Both the position numbers and the translations under genes were made by a program. Positions 26,083 through 34,200 of a stretch of DNA of 64,000 bases are shown here, in pieces; position 1 is the first letter of the stretch, and each line of letters starts with the position of its first letter. Source of the stretch: Eikenella exigua (GTDB taxonomy: Bacteria > Pseudomonadota > Gammaproteobacteria > Burkholderiales > Neisseriaceae); the NCBI RefSeq assembly GCF_008805035.1, contig NZ_CP038018.1, forward strand, positions 372,001-436,000, written 5' to 3'. The notes under the pieces were generated by a model that worked only from the letters and a program-made list of their open reading frames with translations, was not told the DNA's origin and did no database searches.

Positions 26083-26781
26083 TTATCTTGAAAGGCGTTC
26101 CATGCCTCGGCTGATATATTTGCTGATGGTATCTGTACTGGGTGGCTTGCCTAGTTTGTCTGCTTGCCTCTCCCATTCTTGACGTATGGTTTCGGCTGCT
26201 TCGTATGGTTTGCCACAATCGGTTTTTGTGTACATGCAGGCAAGGGCGGCGATGATTTCTGCCTGCGTGTTTTCGGCTCTTCGTTGTTGCGGGGTGCTTG
26301 CAGGCGTAGATTCTGCCGGCTTTGTCTCTTTATGGTCGGGTTGGGTAGTTTGAATTTCAGGTTTGCTCCCTTCCCAAGCCTGAAAATATTTCAATCCGCA
26401 TGTATTTTTCAAAAAATCAACTACGGCTTTTTTCTCTAGATAAGTATCTAAATATTTATTAGGCACTACAAAAGTCGGGTCATCTCCCCAAACGCCATCA
26501 TCAAGACAACCATAGATAACTACAAATTCAAGAAAACACAATAACGGTTTTTTATAATCAACCTGTTCGTATCTCCCTGATACGTTTTTAATAAAACATA
26601 TTTCATCTACTCGTCTGAATGGTATGTCGTCAATATGGCTTTCCTCATATTTTTGCAAAAGAAATTTTGCCGTCTCTTTAAGGCTCGGATTGTCGCTATC
26701 TAGGCTCTGAACTAGCAAGATAACATCTGTTATCAGGATATATTTATCATCATCTTTGTAGATTTCAGAAATAAATCCCAT
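26083..26781 (-). CDS. Element-borne protein of unknown function, AT-rich
   Basis: The 232-residue product starts at ATG 26781, nine bases after GAGG; a TTG five codons upstream is less likely. The N-terminal ~140 residues are an acidic, aromatic-rich globular domain with no known motif. A Pro/Thr/Gln linker (QTTQPDHKETKPAESTPA) follows. The C-terminal ~65 residues form a helical region (IIAALACMYTKTDCGKPY, TIRQEWERQADKLGKPP) ending in TISKYISRGM, which looks like a DNA-binding or replication-associated tail. Base composition is clearly more AT-rich than the chromosome, in keeping with transfer. Confidence 0.6.
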   Translation of the reverse strand: MGFISEIYKDDDKYILITDVILLVQSLDSDNPSLKETAKFLLQKYEESHIDDIPFRRVDEICFIKNVSGRYEQVDYKKPLLCFLEFVVIYGCLDDGVWGDDPTFVVPNKYLDTYLEKKAVVDFLKNTCGLKYFQAWEGSKPEIQTTQPDHKETKPAESTPASTPQQRRAENTQAEIIAALACMYTKTDCGKPYEAAETIRQEWERQADKLGKPPSTDTISKYISRGMERLSR

Positions 26782-26831
26782 ATCAAATATCCTCAAATTA
26801 TTTTCAGGTGGTCTGAAGCAGGTTCAAGCGG

Positions 26832-26969
26832 TCAATCTTCTGCAAAATCCACGGGCGGGCGTTGCGCTTTGCTGCGAGGGGGAATTTCAAGTTCTATATC
26901 GGTGGCGGTATCGGGATAGTTCAGGCTTTGCAGCGCCTCTAGTGCGTTGCCTGTGATGATGGCTGGCAT
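26832..26969 (-). CDS. Small protein of 45 residues at the integrase 3' end
   Basis: A strong AAAGGAG ribosome site precedes an ATG at 26969. The product MPAIITGNALEALQSLNYPD continues to a polar, Pro-rich end (PPVDFAED). It overlaps the aberrant 3' end of the integrase frame and sits about 50 bp upstream of the 232-residue gene, so those two may be cotranscribed. No family is recognised. Confidence 0.5.
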   Translation of the reverse strand: MPAIITGNALEALQSLNYPDTATDIELEIPPRSKAQRPPVDFAED

Positions 26970-28032
26970 GGTGTTCTCCTTTTGTTCGTTTGTAGCCCTG
27001 TTCGTTCAGGATGCTGCTTGCCAAACTGCGGAAGCCGTGCGGTGTGGCAATGCCCTTATAGCCCATGCCGTTCATGATTTTGCCTAGGGTGTTTTCGCTG
27101 ATATGGCCGTTTTGTTTGGTACGGCTGGGGAATAGATAGGAGGTATTGCCGGTTAAGTCTTGCAGCTCCCGCAACAGCTCTAGCGCCCAATCGGAAAGCG
27201 GCACGGTATGGCTGCGTTTCATCTTCATGCGCTCGGCAGGAATAATCCATTGCGCTGCGGCAAAATCCACTTCTGCCCATTGTCCGCCGCGTAGTTCGGT
27301 ATTACGTACAAACACCAGCATCAGCAGCAATAGGGCGATTTTATTTGCCGGTTCAATCTCGGCCAGTATCAGGCGGCAGTAAAACTCCATCAGTTCTTCA
27401 CGCGGCAGGGCTGCTCGGTTTTTGGGCGGTTGCTTGGCAATGTATTTGCGCAATGCACGGGCGGGGTTGCGGTCGGTTACTTCCAGCATGGCCGCATAAT
27501 CGAAAACTGCGCCTATCCATTCCCTTACTTTTTCGGCGGTGTTGCTCACGCCCCGCGCTGTGATGCGGTCTAAGACTTGTTTGATTTGCCCTACCGTGAT
27601 GCTGTCTATCGGTATTTCTCCAATCAGCGGGAAAACGTCGGTTTCAAAATAACGCATGATGCGCTCTGCATGGTTTGGCTTCCAGCGGTGCAGATTGTCG
27701 GCGTGCCAGCGGCGGGCAAGGGCTTCAAAGGTATTTAGGGCGGCGGCTTTTCGCTCTTGTTTTTCCTGTTGCTTGGCGGCAGCGGGGTCTTGCCCGCCTG
27801 ACAGCAGACGGTGGGCGTTTTCGGCAGCTTGCCGGGCTTCGGATAGGGAAACGGCAGGATACTTGCCGATAGTCAGCGTTTTTTCTTTACCGTCGATACG
27901 GTATTTCCAGCGGAAGATTTTACCGCCTGCCGGGGTAACTTCCAGATACAGGCGGCCGCCGTCAAATAGCTTGGCTTTCTTTCCTGTGCCGGTAGGTTTC
28001 GCGTTCTTGATTTGGCGGTCGTTCAGGGGCAT
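26887..28032 (-). CDS. Tyrosine integrase with truncated catalytic end
   Basis: The P4-type integrase begins at ATG 28032 (MPLNDRQIKNAKPTGTGKKA), with the usual N-terminal DUF4102 arm-binding domain and SAM-like core-binding domain. The catalytic domain has the first Arg in NTELRGGQW and the HGFR box. After SLASSILNEQGY the family sequence stops. The next ~30 residues (KRTKGEHHASHHHRQ and on) are out-of-frame readthrough of the small gene at 26832-26969. The second His/Trp and the nucleophilic Tyr are therefore absent, and the enzyme should be inactive. Confidence 0.8.
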   Translation of the reverse strand: MPLNDRQIKNAKPTGTGKKAKLFDGGRLYLEVTPAGGKIFRWKYRIDGKEKTLTIGKYPAVSLSEARQAAENAHRLLSGGQDPAAAKQQEKQERKAAALNTFEALARRWHADNLHRWKPNHAERIMRYFETDVFPLIGEIPIDSITVGQIKQVLDRITARGVSNTAEKVREWIGAVFDYAAMLEVTDRNPARALRKYIAKQPPKNRAALPREELMEFYCRLILAEIEPANKIALLLLMLVFVRNTELRGGQWAEVDFAAAQWIIPAERMKMKRSHTVPLSDWALELLRELQDLTGNTSYLFPSRTKQNGHISENTLGKIMNGMGYKGIATPHGFRSLASSILNEQGYKRTKGEHHASHHHRQRTRGAAKPELSRYRHRYRT

Positions 28033-28035
28033 TCT

Positions 28036-28084
28036 GGGGGTATATTTTTGAGGGTATTTTCTGGATGCCCCCAATCATACCCCC
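28036..28084. promoter_or_regulatory. Candidate integrase arm sites near attR
   Basis: GGGGGTATA at 28036-28044 and ATACCCCC at 28077-28084 face each other just upstream of the integrase start. They match the TATACCCCC repeats at the left end. Confidence 0.4.
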
Positions 28085-28217
28085 ACAAAAGGGGCAATTC
28101 AATTAGACGGCATTAGACGGGATTAGCTGAATAGGGAAGGGGAAAGGATAGACTGAATCAGCCTGAAATCCTTGCCTGTATTGAATTTGGCTAATTGCAT
28201 TGGATGGCGTTAGACGT

Positions 28218-28250
28218 AAAAAAACAGCCCGAAAAATTGGGCTGTTTTGT
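28218..28250 (-). terminator. Terminator of tRNA-Leu
   Basis: CAGCCC and GGGCTG form a stem around GAAAAATT. On the minus strand it is followed by a T run (TTTTTTTACG). Confidence 0.8.
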
Positions 28251-28255
28251 GAAGA

Positions 28256-28341
28256 TGGTGCCGACAATGAGACTTGAACTCATACGACCTACGGTCACTA
28301 CCCCCTCAAGATAGCGTGTCTACCAATTCCACCATGTCGGC
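28256..28341 (-). tRNA. tRNA-Leu(GAG)
   Basis: The minus strand reads GCCGACATGGTGGAATTGG at the 5' end, an anticodon loop CTTGAGG (anticodon GAG), a long variable arm typical of class II tRNA and the T loop GTTCAAGTC. It ends TGTCGGC plus A and an encoded CCA. The 3' part contains the 17-bp attachment core at 28262-28278. The gene is intact, so integration regenerated it. Confidence 0.95.
28262..28278. repeat. Right attachment-site copy (attR) inside tRNA-Leu
   Basis: CGACAATGAGACTTGAA, identical to 23893-23909, covers the acceptor and T-arm end of the tRNA gene. tRNA 3' ends are the usual target of P4-type integrases. Confidence 0.75.
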
Positions 28342-28361
28342 TGAAAAATCAGAATTTGTTT

Positions 28362-28706
28362 TTACTCCGGAATAACCGGTTTGCTGGCTGCTGCTGGTTG
28401 CGAAGCGGCTGGAGCGTGCTGCTGTGCTGCAGCAGGTGCATCCAACCCCAGTTTGTTACCGCTGCCCTGCTTGGAGGAAATGATGCTGAGTGCCAAACAG
28501 CAGCAGAAAAATACAGTAGCGGCGATAGCAGTGCTGCGGCTGAGGAAGTTGGCGCTGCCGGCAGAACCGAATACGCCTTGCGCGCTGCCGGTGCCAAAAG
28601 CCGCACCAGCATCAGCACCCTTGCCCTGCTGCATCAGCACTAAGCCGATGACAGCAATCGAGGCAAAGCCACCAATAATCATAATAAGGGTTTTAAAAGC
28701 TTCCAT
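28362..28706 (-). CDS. secG: Preprotein translocase subunit SecG
   Basis: The 114-residue inner-membrane protein has two hydrophobic segments (LIMIIGGFASIAVIGLVLMQ and TAIAATVFFCCCLALSI). Between them lies the family's QQGKGADAGAAFGTGSAQ and GSAGSANFL. The C-terminal tail is Ala/Pro-rich. SecG supports SecYE in export. It follows tpiA by 14 bp, and tRNA-Leu lies just downstream, the usual tpiA-secG-tRNA-Leu arrangement. Confidence 0.95.
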   Translation of the reverse strand: MEAFKTLIMIIGGFASIAVIGLVLMQQGKGADAGAAFGTGSAQGVFGSAGSANFLSRSTAIAATVFFCCCLALSIISSKQGSGNKLGLDAPAAAQQHAPAASQPAAASKPVIPE

Positions 28707-28720
28707 GTTTGTTTCGCTAT

Positions 28721-29464
28721 TTATTGCTTTGCTGCGGCTTGAACGATGGCGGCAAAACTGTCGGCCTGCAAGGATGCGCCGCCGACTAAGGCACCGTCTA
28801 CATTAGGCAGGGTCAGGATGGTTTGTGCGTTTTGTGCATTGACACTGCCGCCGTAAAGAGCGCGAATACTAGCACTCTTGTTGGCGAAAGACAAGAGTTC
28901 CGTGTAAATAAAAGCGTGCATATCGGCAATTTGTTCGGCAGAGGCCATCTGGCCGGTACCGATAGCCCACACCGGCTCGTAGGCAACGGCAATATGGGGC
29001 ATGGCTTTGCCGCGCAGTACAGAGAGTTGCCCGGCCACTACAGCCTGCTCCTGGGCGGCTTGGCGTTGGGCTAGAGTTTCGCCCACGCACAGAATCGGAG
29101 TAAGACCGGTGGCTAAGGCGTTGTCTAGTTTGGCAGAGAGGAATTCGTTGTTTTCGCCGAAATACTGGCGGCGTTCAGAGTGGCCGAGCAGAACGAATTG
29201 TGCGCCAAGGTCGGCCAGCATGGCGGCAGAGGTTTCGCCGGTAAATGCGCCATCTTTATCGAAGCGGCTGACGTCTTGTGCGCCCACTGGTAGGGTGGAG
29301 GCGGCTTGTTTGAAGTCGAGCAGATAGGGCAGGGGGACGGCAATGCCAGTGCTAACGTTTTCAGGTAGCCTTTGTGCCGTCCAAGCTTGGGCAAATGCCG
29401 CTGTTGATCTGCGGCGGCCGTTCATTTTCCAGTTGCCGATAATCCAGGGTTGTTGCCAATTCAT
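28721..29464 (-). CDS. tpiA: Triosephosphate isomerase
   Basis: The 247-residue TIM-barrel enzyme interconverts glyceraldehyde 3-phosphate and dihydroxyacetone phosphate. The N-terminal GNWKMNG holds the catalytic Lys, LGHSERR the His and AYEPVWAIGTG the Glu; RALYGGSVN is the phosphate loop. A DUS encodes RLPENVS. It is the first gene of a tpiA-secG unit; plsX lies 36 bp upstream on the same strand. Confidence 0.97.
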   Translation of the reverse strand: MNWQQPWIIGNWKMNGRRRSTAAFAQAWTAQRLPENVSTGIAVPLPYLLDFKQAASTLPVGAQDVSRFDKDGAFTGETSAAMLADLGAQFVLLGHSERRQYFGENNEFLSAKLDNALATGLTPILCVGETLAQRQAAQEQAVVAGQLSVLRGKAMPHIAVAYEPVWAIGTGQMASAEQIADMHAFIYTELLSFANKSASIRALYGGSVNAQNAQTILTLPNVDGALVGGASLQADSFAAIVQAAAKQ

Positions 29465-29500
29465 GCTGTACCGTCCTTTCGGTTGCGGGATGGTTGGGGC

Positions 29501-30556
29501 TTATTCTGCGTGGTTGGTCGCAGTTTGGGGTTGCTCTGCTGCAGTAGTCAGGCGTGCCATTTGGGTGGCGATACCTCGTTCGATTTTGGCCATGGAGCCG
29601 GATTCAACTTCGTGGTAGGCCTCGAGTAGAGCGTATTTGAAGGCTTCTACGTCTGCGCCGCCGTGGCTTTTGATCACGATGCCGCGCAGGCCGAGGAAGA
29701 TGGCGCCGTTAAACTTGCGCGGGTCGAGGCGGTTTTTGAAGCCGCGCAGGGTGGGCAGTGCCAGCAGGGCAGCCAGTTTGTTTAGCCAGTTGCGGCTGAA
29801 TTCTTCGCGGATAATGCTGCCGATAAATTTAACCGCACCTTCAATGGCTTTCAGTACGGCGTTGCCAGTAAAGCCGTCAGCCACGACAACATCGATTTCG
29901 CCACTGAACACAGCGTTGCCTTCCACGTTGCCAACAAAATTCAGCGGGCTTTGTTGCAACAGGTGGTGTGCTTCTTTAATCACGCTACCGCCTTTGATGT
30001 CTTCAGTACCGACATTAAGCAGGCCGATACGCGGTTGGCTGTTGCGCGGATACATGGCGCCGAACAGTTCGCCGCCCATCACGGCAAATTGCAACAGCTG
30101 GGCGGCGGAGCAATCCACGTTGGCGCCCAAATCCAGCATCAGGGCGAGGCCGCCGCCTTTAGAGGGCATGAATTTGGCAATTGCCGGCCGGTCGATGCCG
30201 GGCAGGGTTTTGAGCACGAAGCGGGCAGTGGCCATCAGTGCGCCGGTGTTACCGGCGGATACGGCTGCCTGCGCTACTCCTGCTTTTACCTGGCTGATGG
30301 CCACGCGCATAGAGGAGTCTTTTTTGTTTTTCAAGGCCGACTGAGGGGCTTCGTCCATGCCCACCACTTCGCTGGCATGTATGATTTGTAGCCGCTCGTG
30401 TGAAGCGTGTTCGCTCAGTATGCTGCGAACGGCTTCTTCATTGCCTACCAGAATGAGTTTGACATCAGTTTTTTCTTGTAGGAAGGCCAAAGCTGCCGGA
30501 ATGGTAACCGTGAGGCCGGCATCGCCGCCCATTGCGTCTATGGCTAAAGTAATCAT
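29501..30556 (-). CDS. plsX: Phosphate acyltransferase PlsX
   Basis: The 351-residue peripheral membrane enzyme converts acyl-ACP to acyl-phosphate for phospholipid synthesis. The start MITLAIDAMGGDAG is the family signature, and SAGNTGALMATA and DGFTGNAVLKAIEG are further conserved segments. The usual rpmF-plsX pairing is broken here by a phosphoribosyltransferase gene and a DUS-rich gap. tpiA follows closely. Confidence 0.95.
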   Translation of the reverse strand: MITLAIDAMGGDAGLTVTIPAALAFLQEKTDVKLILVGNEEAVRSILSEHASHERLQIIHASEVVGMDEAPQSALKNKKDSSMRVAISQVKAGVAQAAVSAGNTGALMATARFVLKTLPGIDRPAIAKFMPSKGGGLALMLDLGANVDCSAAQLLQFAVMGGELFGAMYPRNSQPRIGLLNVGTEDIKGGSVIKEAHHLLQQSPLNFVGNVEGNAVFSGEIDVVVADGFTGNAVLKAIEGAVKFIGSIIREEFSRNWLNKLAALLALPTLRGFKNRLDPRKFNGAIFLGLRGIVIKSHGGADVEAFKYALLEAYHEVESGSMAKIERGIATQMARLTTAAEQPQTATNHAE

Positions 30557-30651
30557 TTAATTCTGTGTTTCCGTTGTGTTCCGTTGCCGTGCCATGAGGC
30601 TACCTGAAAGATAGAATGGAATAGCGGCGGACGGATGGTTTCAGGTAGCCC

Positions 30652-31185
30652 TTAGGGCAGTTGCGGTTTTTGAGCGGCTAGTGCGTTGTGTTCGGTGATG
30701 TCGTCGGCATCCCAGGGGTAGTTGATCCACCAATCGGGCGTAACCAGACCGCTGAAATAGGCGATATCGGGCGGGAGGATGCCTTTTTTTGCTTTGATTT
30801 TTTCGTGCAATACAGCCACACCCATCGAGGCAAAGTCTTCTTGTTGCAGCTGCTCGAGGCAGAACTGTAAGGTAACGCGGCTGTCGTCCACTTCGTCCAC
30901 CACCAAAACGTGTTTGCCTTTCAGGCTTTCCGGCATGGGGTCGAGCCATTGGATTTTCTGCACGGAATCGCGGGGGGTGTGGCTGTGGTCGTTACAGTAA
31001 TAGGCGGTGGTGATGGCGTAGATTGGAATATTGATGAAGCTACGCAGCATCCGCGCGGGGATGAAACCGCCGCCGCCAATGGCGATCATCGCATCGTAGC
31101 GAGTGCCGGACGCTTGGATTTTTTGCGCCAGATGGCGGATGGCTTGATGAATCTCGTCGTAGGTGTACCAAATTTTTTCCGACAT
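30652..31185 (-). CDS. Purine-type phosphoribosyltransferase
   Basis: The 177-residue protein has the type I PRTase fold: IAIGGGGFIPARMLR near the N-terminus and the PRPP loop HVLVVDEVDDSRVTLQ near residues 92-107. The start is ATG 31185 (MSEKIWYT), with AAAGGAT upstream. WWINYPWD near the end resembles xanthine/hypoxanthine-guanine enzymes of beta-proteobacteria. The substrate cannot be fixed from sequence. It lies alone between rpmF and plsX. Confidence 0.75.
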   Translation of the reverse strand: MSEKIWYTYDEIHQAIRHLAQKIQASGTRYDAMIAIGGGGFIPARMLRSFINIPIYAITTAYYCNDHSHTPRDSVQKIQWLDPMPESLKGKHVLVVDEVDDSRVTLQFCLEQLQQEDFASMGVAVLHEKIKAKKGILPPDIAYFSGLVTPDWWINYPWDADDITEHNALAAQKPQLP

Positions 31186-31295
31186 TTTCAATCCTTTGTT
31201 AAGTCGGCGCAGTGAGGGTTGTTATTGAGTTATCTGCGTGACGGCAAATTGTAAACAGCTGTTGAGCAGAGGGCAACCAATAGGCACAGAGGCTG

Positions 31296-31318
31296 TTTCA
31301 GGCTGCCTGAAACCCCGG
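31296..31318. terminator. Palindromic variant-DUS hairpin after rpmF
   Basis: GTTTCAGGC-T-GCCTGAAAC is a perfect palindrome built on the AGGCTGCCTGAA dialect, followed by TTTTCTTT on the plus strand. It separates rpmF from the phosphoribosyltransferase gene. Confidence 0.5.
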
Positions 31319-31410
31319 TTTTCTTTGCTGCCCTATATTTGCAATGCAACGCAAAAAAGCCAGTAATTGCTAAGGGCAATCTGCTGGCTTGGAATCGGCC
31401 TATGGCTGAT

Positions 31411-31590
31411 TTACTCGTCTTTGGCCTTAACGACTTTGCGGCCACGGTACATGCCGTTGGCGGAAATGTGGTGCGGGCGGTGTACTTCGCCGGTAGCGCT
31501 GTCTACAGACAGGGCGGGAGCAGTCAGCGCGTCGTGGGAGCGGTGCATGCCGCGGCGGGAGGGGGATTTCTTGTTTTGTTGAACAGCCAT
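31411..31590 (-). CDS. rpmF: 50S ribosomal protein L32
   Basis: Starting at ATG 31590, the 59-residue basic protein opens MAVQQNKKSPSRRGMHRSHD, the invariant L32 N-terminus, and has HRPHHISANGMYRGRKV toward its end. It is read directly from the minus strand. This form lacks the paired cysteines of zinc-binding L32. yceD precedes it by 36 bp, as in most bacteria. Confidence 0.96.
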   Translation of the reverse strand: MAVQQNKKSPSRRGMHRSHDALTAPALSVDSATGEVHRPHHISANGMYRGRKVVKAKDE

Positions 31591-31626
31591 GTTGCGAACT
31601 CCTGAGGATAAACCTGAATAAAATAA

Positions 31627-32130
31627 TTAACGACCACTTTTCAACGCCGCCAAAGCAGCAAACGGATTGGGGCGATCTTGATTGACGGCATCGAGCGTAT
31701 CAGAATGGCAGCTTTCGTGGCAGGGTGCATACGGCAGCGCCATCAGAATCTGCTCTTCCACTAGCATGCCGACATCTAACTGCGCTTCTGGCAGCATGCC
31801 TTCGAGCTCTTCTTCGGCTGCCATGGCTTCATCCAGCGCTTCTTCGCTATCAAACAAAACGATATGCGCCTGTTCGTTTAAAGCAAAGGGCAACGGCTGC
31901 ATGCAGCGTTGGCAAACCAGCGACAACTGCGCTGAAACCGATAAATCCAAATACAGGCGCTGCCGTTTATCGCAGCCGCCCCGTAAGGCAAAAGACACAG
32001 GCGTTTGCCGTTCGGCCAAAAACTCGTGCCGGCTCACGCGCTCATCCATCTCGCTTAGCCGGATTTCGCCGGCCAGATGCTGTGCCTGTTCGGCCAGCGC
32101 TTTCGGATCAATCAAAATAGGGTCTGACAT
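31627..32130 (-). CDS. yceD: YceD family protein (DUF177)
   Basis: The 167-residue cytoplasmic protein is usually linked to rpmF and to 23S rRNA or lipid metabolism. The LVCQRCMQPLPF segment holds the conserved Cys pair of the family, and the C-terminus has RPNPFAALAALK, the standard ending. The gene is the first of a yceD-rpmF operon. It is divergent from maf with 54 bp between the starts. Confidence 0.92.
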   Translation of the reverse strand: MSDPILIDPKALAEQAQHLAGEIRLSEMDERVSRHEFLAERQTPVSFALRGGCDKRQRLYLDLSVSAQLSLVCQRCMQPLPFALNEQAHIVLFDSEEALDEAMAAEEELEGMLPEAQLDVGMLVEEQILMALPYAPCHESCHSDTLDAVNQDRPNPFAALAALKSGR

Positions 32131-32184
32131 AAACGCGTCATGATATAATCAGCCGCCTGAAACGTCAATATTTTAATACGGTTT

Positions 32185-32775
32185 ATGAACACAGCTCCGC
32201 CGATTATCCTCGCTTCTTCTTCGCTGTTCAGACGGCAGCAGCTGGCCAAGCTTGGCCTGCAATTTGACACTGCCGCGCCTGATTGCGATGAAACGCCGCT
32301 GCCCGGAGAAACCCCCTGCCAAACTGCCCAACGCTTGGCCGAGGCCAAAGCCCGCGCGTTGGCTGTGCGTTTCCCGCGGCATTTGATTATCGGTGCCGAC
32401 CAAGTGGCCTGCTGCAACGAGCGGCAGTTGGGCAAGCCGATGGACGTGGCGAAAGCACAACAAATGCTGGCTGAAACCGCTGGCCGAGAGCTGCATTTTT
32501 ACAGCGCATTGTGTGTGCTCAATACGTTTTCAGGTAGCCTACACCGCCATGTGGATACCACCACGGTGAAGATGCGCCCGCTTACCGCGCAGCAAATCGC
32601 CCGTTATCTGGAGCGCGAACCGGATGCGGTTTATTGCGCAGGCGGCGCGAAAAGCGAAGGTTTGGGCGGGGCGCTGATTGAACGCATCGATAGCAGCGAT
32701 CCCAATGCCCTCATCGGCCTGCCGATTTTCCGGTTGATTGATTTTTTGCAGGCCGAAGGGGTGGCGGTTTTGTGA
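32185..32775 (+). CDS. Maf-family nucleotide pyrophosphatase (YceF-like)
   Basis: The 196-residue protein hydrolyses non-canonical or methylated NTPs. ILASSSLFRRQQLAKLGL with the SSS-RR motif and the DETPLPGETP box, then IIGADQVA, are typical of Maf proteins; RYLEREPDAVYCAGGAKSEG matches the YceF (m7GTP) branch. A DUS encodes NTFSGSLHR in mid-protein. It is monocistronic. Confidence 0.92.
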   Translation: MNTAPPIILASSSLFRRQQLAKLGLQFDTAAPDCDETPLPGETPCQTAQRLAEAKARALAVRFPRHLIIGADQVACCNERQLGKPMDVAKAQQMLAETAGRELHFYSALCVLNTFSGSLHRHVDTTTVKMRPLTAQQIARYLEREPDAVYCAGGAKSEGLGGALIERIDSSDPNALIGLPIFRLIDFLQAEGVAVL

Positions 32776-32841
32776 GCTTGAGGCTGCCTGAAATTTCAGG
32801 TAGCTCCTTTAAAATGTTTTAATGACTCAAGAAGGCAAGTT

Positions 32842-33135
32842 ATGTTTATCGTTTCCCTAAGCTATATCAAACCATTATCCGAAATTGAAGCTTGTCTGCC
32901 CGCCCACATCGAATATCTCGCCAGCCACTATGCTGCCGGCACGTTTTTGCTTTCCGGCTGCAAAGAGCCGCGCACCGGCGGCGTGATTATCATGCGTGCC
33001 GACAATCGGGCACAGGCCGAGGCTGTGATTGCCGAAGACCCGTTTTACCAAGCCAAACTGGCTGAATACCAAATCACCCAATTTATCCCCACCAAAACCG
33101 CCGCCGATTTGGATGCCTACCGTGAAACGCTTTGA
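32842..33135 (+). CDS. YciI family protein
   Basis: The 97-residue protein has the ferredoxin-like YciI fold: MFIVSLSYIKPLSEIEACLP, then HIEYLASHYAAGTFLLSGCKEPRTGG split over two strands, and the EDPFYQAKLAEYQI ending. The conserved His and Asp/Glu are in place. Some family members act on chlorinated aromatics, but the role in this lineage is unknown. A good AAGGCAAG site precedes the ATG. Confidence 0.85.
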   Translation: MFIVSLSYIKPLSEIEACLPAHIEYLASHYAAGTFLLSGCKEPRTGGVIIMRADNRAQAEAVIAEDPFYQAKLAEYQITQFIPTKTAADLDAYRETL

Positions 33136-33143
33136 TACGGCAT

Positions 33144-33210
33144 AGGTTACCTGAAAGTGAAGCTTCAACGAAGTTAAAATGAGTGAGGCGAGTTTCTCCG
33201 AAGCTAAAAC
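33144..33210. repeat. DUS-tailed repeat, copy 4 (long form, inverted)
   Basis: Read on the minus strand, TTTTAGCTTCGGAGAAACTC, GCCTCACTCA and TTTTAACTTCGTTGAAGCTT precede CACTTTCAGGTAACCT. This is the longest version of the repeat, shared almost base for base with 34100-34168. The surrounding 33136-33287 holds no gene. Confidence 0.7.
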
Positions 33211-33287
33211 GCACCAGCAAGTTTCCGAATAGTGAGAGATAGCCCACCAAATTTTCAGGTAGCCTTTTCTAAGCCAGCAACAAAACT

Positions 33288-34031
33288 ATGCAACCCACTT
33301 TATTCCTTATCCCCACTCCGCTAGGCAGCCCAGATACCCCCTGCCTTCTGCCGCACGAGCAAAAGCTGCTGGCCGGCCTCACCGACTTTGTGGTTGAAGG
33401 CGAGAAAACTGCCCGCGCCTGCCTGCGCCATTTCGACTTGAATGCCCCGCTGCAAGAGCTTAGCCTGCGCACGTTAAACAAGCACACCGAGCCCGCCGAA
33501 TTGCCCGATTTGCTGCAACCGCTGCACCAAGGCCGCAGCATGGGCTTGCTCAGCGAAGCCGGCTGCCCCGCGGTGGCCGACCCCGGCGCGGCGCTGGTGG
33601 CACTGGCGCATTGCGCCGGATTTGTCGTGTGGCCGCTGGTTGGGCCGTCCAGCTTGATACTCGCCCTGATGGCCTCCGGCGCCAACGGCCAGCAGTTTGC
33701 TTTCCGCGGCTATCTGCCCGCCGATTCTGCCGGTCGGGTAGGCTACCTGAAAACCATCGAGCAGGATTCGCAGCGCCGCAACGAAAGCCAAATCTTTATC
33801 GAAACCCCGTATCGCAACAACGCCCTGCTGGCCGATGCCGTGGCTGCGCTGCAAGCCGATACCCTGCTGTGCGCCGCCAGCAATCTCACCCTGTCGGAAC
33901 AGCGCATCATCAGCATGACGGCAGGCGAATGGCGCAAACAGCCGCAACTGCCCGACCTGCACAAGCAGCCGACCGTATTTGTGGTGTATGCCGCCGGCCA
34001 AACGCCTGTGCCTGCCCGTAAACGGCGTTAG
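33288..34031 (+). CDS. Tetrapyrrole-methylase-family SAM-dependent methyltransferase
   Basis: The 247-residue protein begins MQPTLFLIPTPLGSPDTP and has RSMGLLSEAGCPAVADPG and GPSSLILALMASG, the three motifs shared with RsmI (16S rRNA C1402 2'-O methyltransferase). It is shorter than RsmI and is likely its paralogue of unknown substrate found in Neisseria and other bacteria. A DUS encodes GYLKTIEQ. It precedes a glycosyltransferase gene without obvious linkage. Confidence 0.85.
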   Translation: MQPTLFLIPTPLGSPDTPCLLPHEQKLLAGLTDFVVEGEKTARACLRHFDLNAPLQELSLRTLNKHTEPAELPDLLQPLHQGRSMGLLSEAGCPAVADPGAALVALAHCAGFVVWPLVGPSSLILALMASGANGQQFAFRGYLPADSAGRVGYLKTIEQDSQRRNESQIFIETPYRNNALLADAVAALQADTLLCAASNLTLSEQRIISMTAGEWRKQPQLPDLHKQPTVFVVYAAGQTPVPARKRR

Positions 34032-34099
34032 AGGCTACCTGAAACCTTGGCTCGGCTGCTTTCGGAAGCCTTGTTTTGAGCGAAGTGCCACTTTAGTTC

Positions 34100-34168
34100 A
34101 TTTTAGTTTCGCAGAAACTCGCCTCACTCATTTTAACTGCGTTGAAGCTTCGCTTTCAGGTAGCCTTT
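34100..34168. repeat. DUS-tailed repeat, copy 5 (long form)
   Basis: TTTTAGTTTCGCAGAAACTC, GCCTCACTCA and TTTTAACTGCGTTGAAGCTT precede CGCTTTCAGGTAGCCTTT, directly upstream of the glycosyltransferase gene. Confidence 0.7.
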
Positions 34169-34200
34169 GCCATTCAATCGCATTCAATAGAGGAGTCCTT

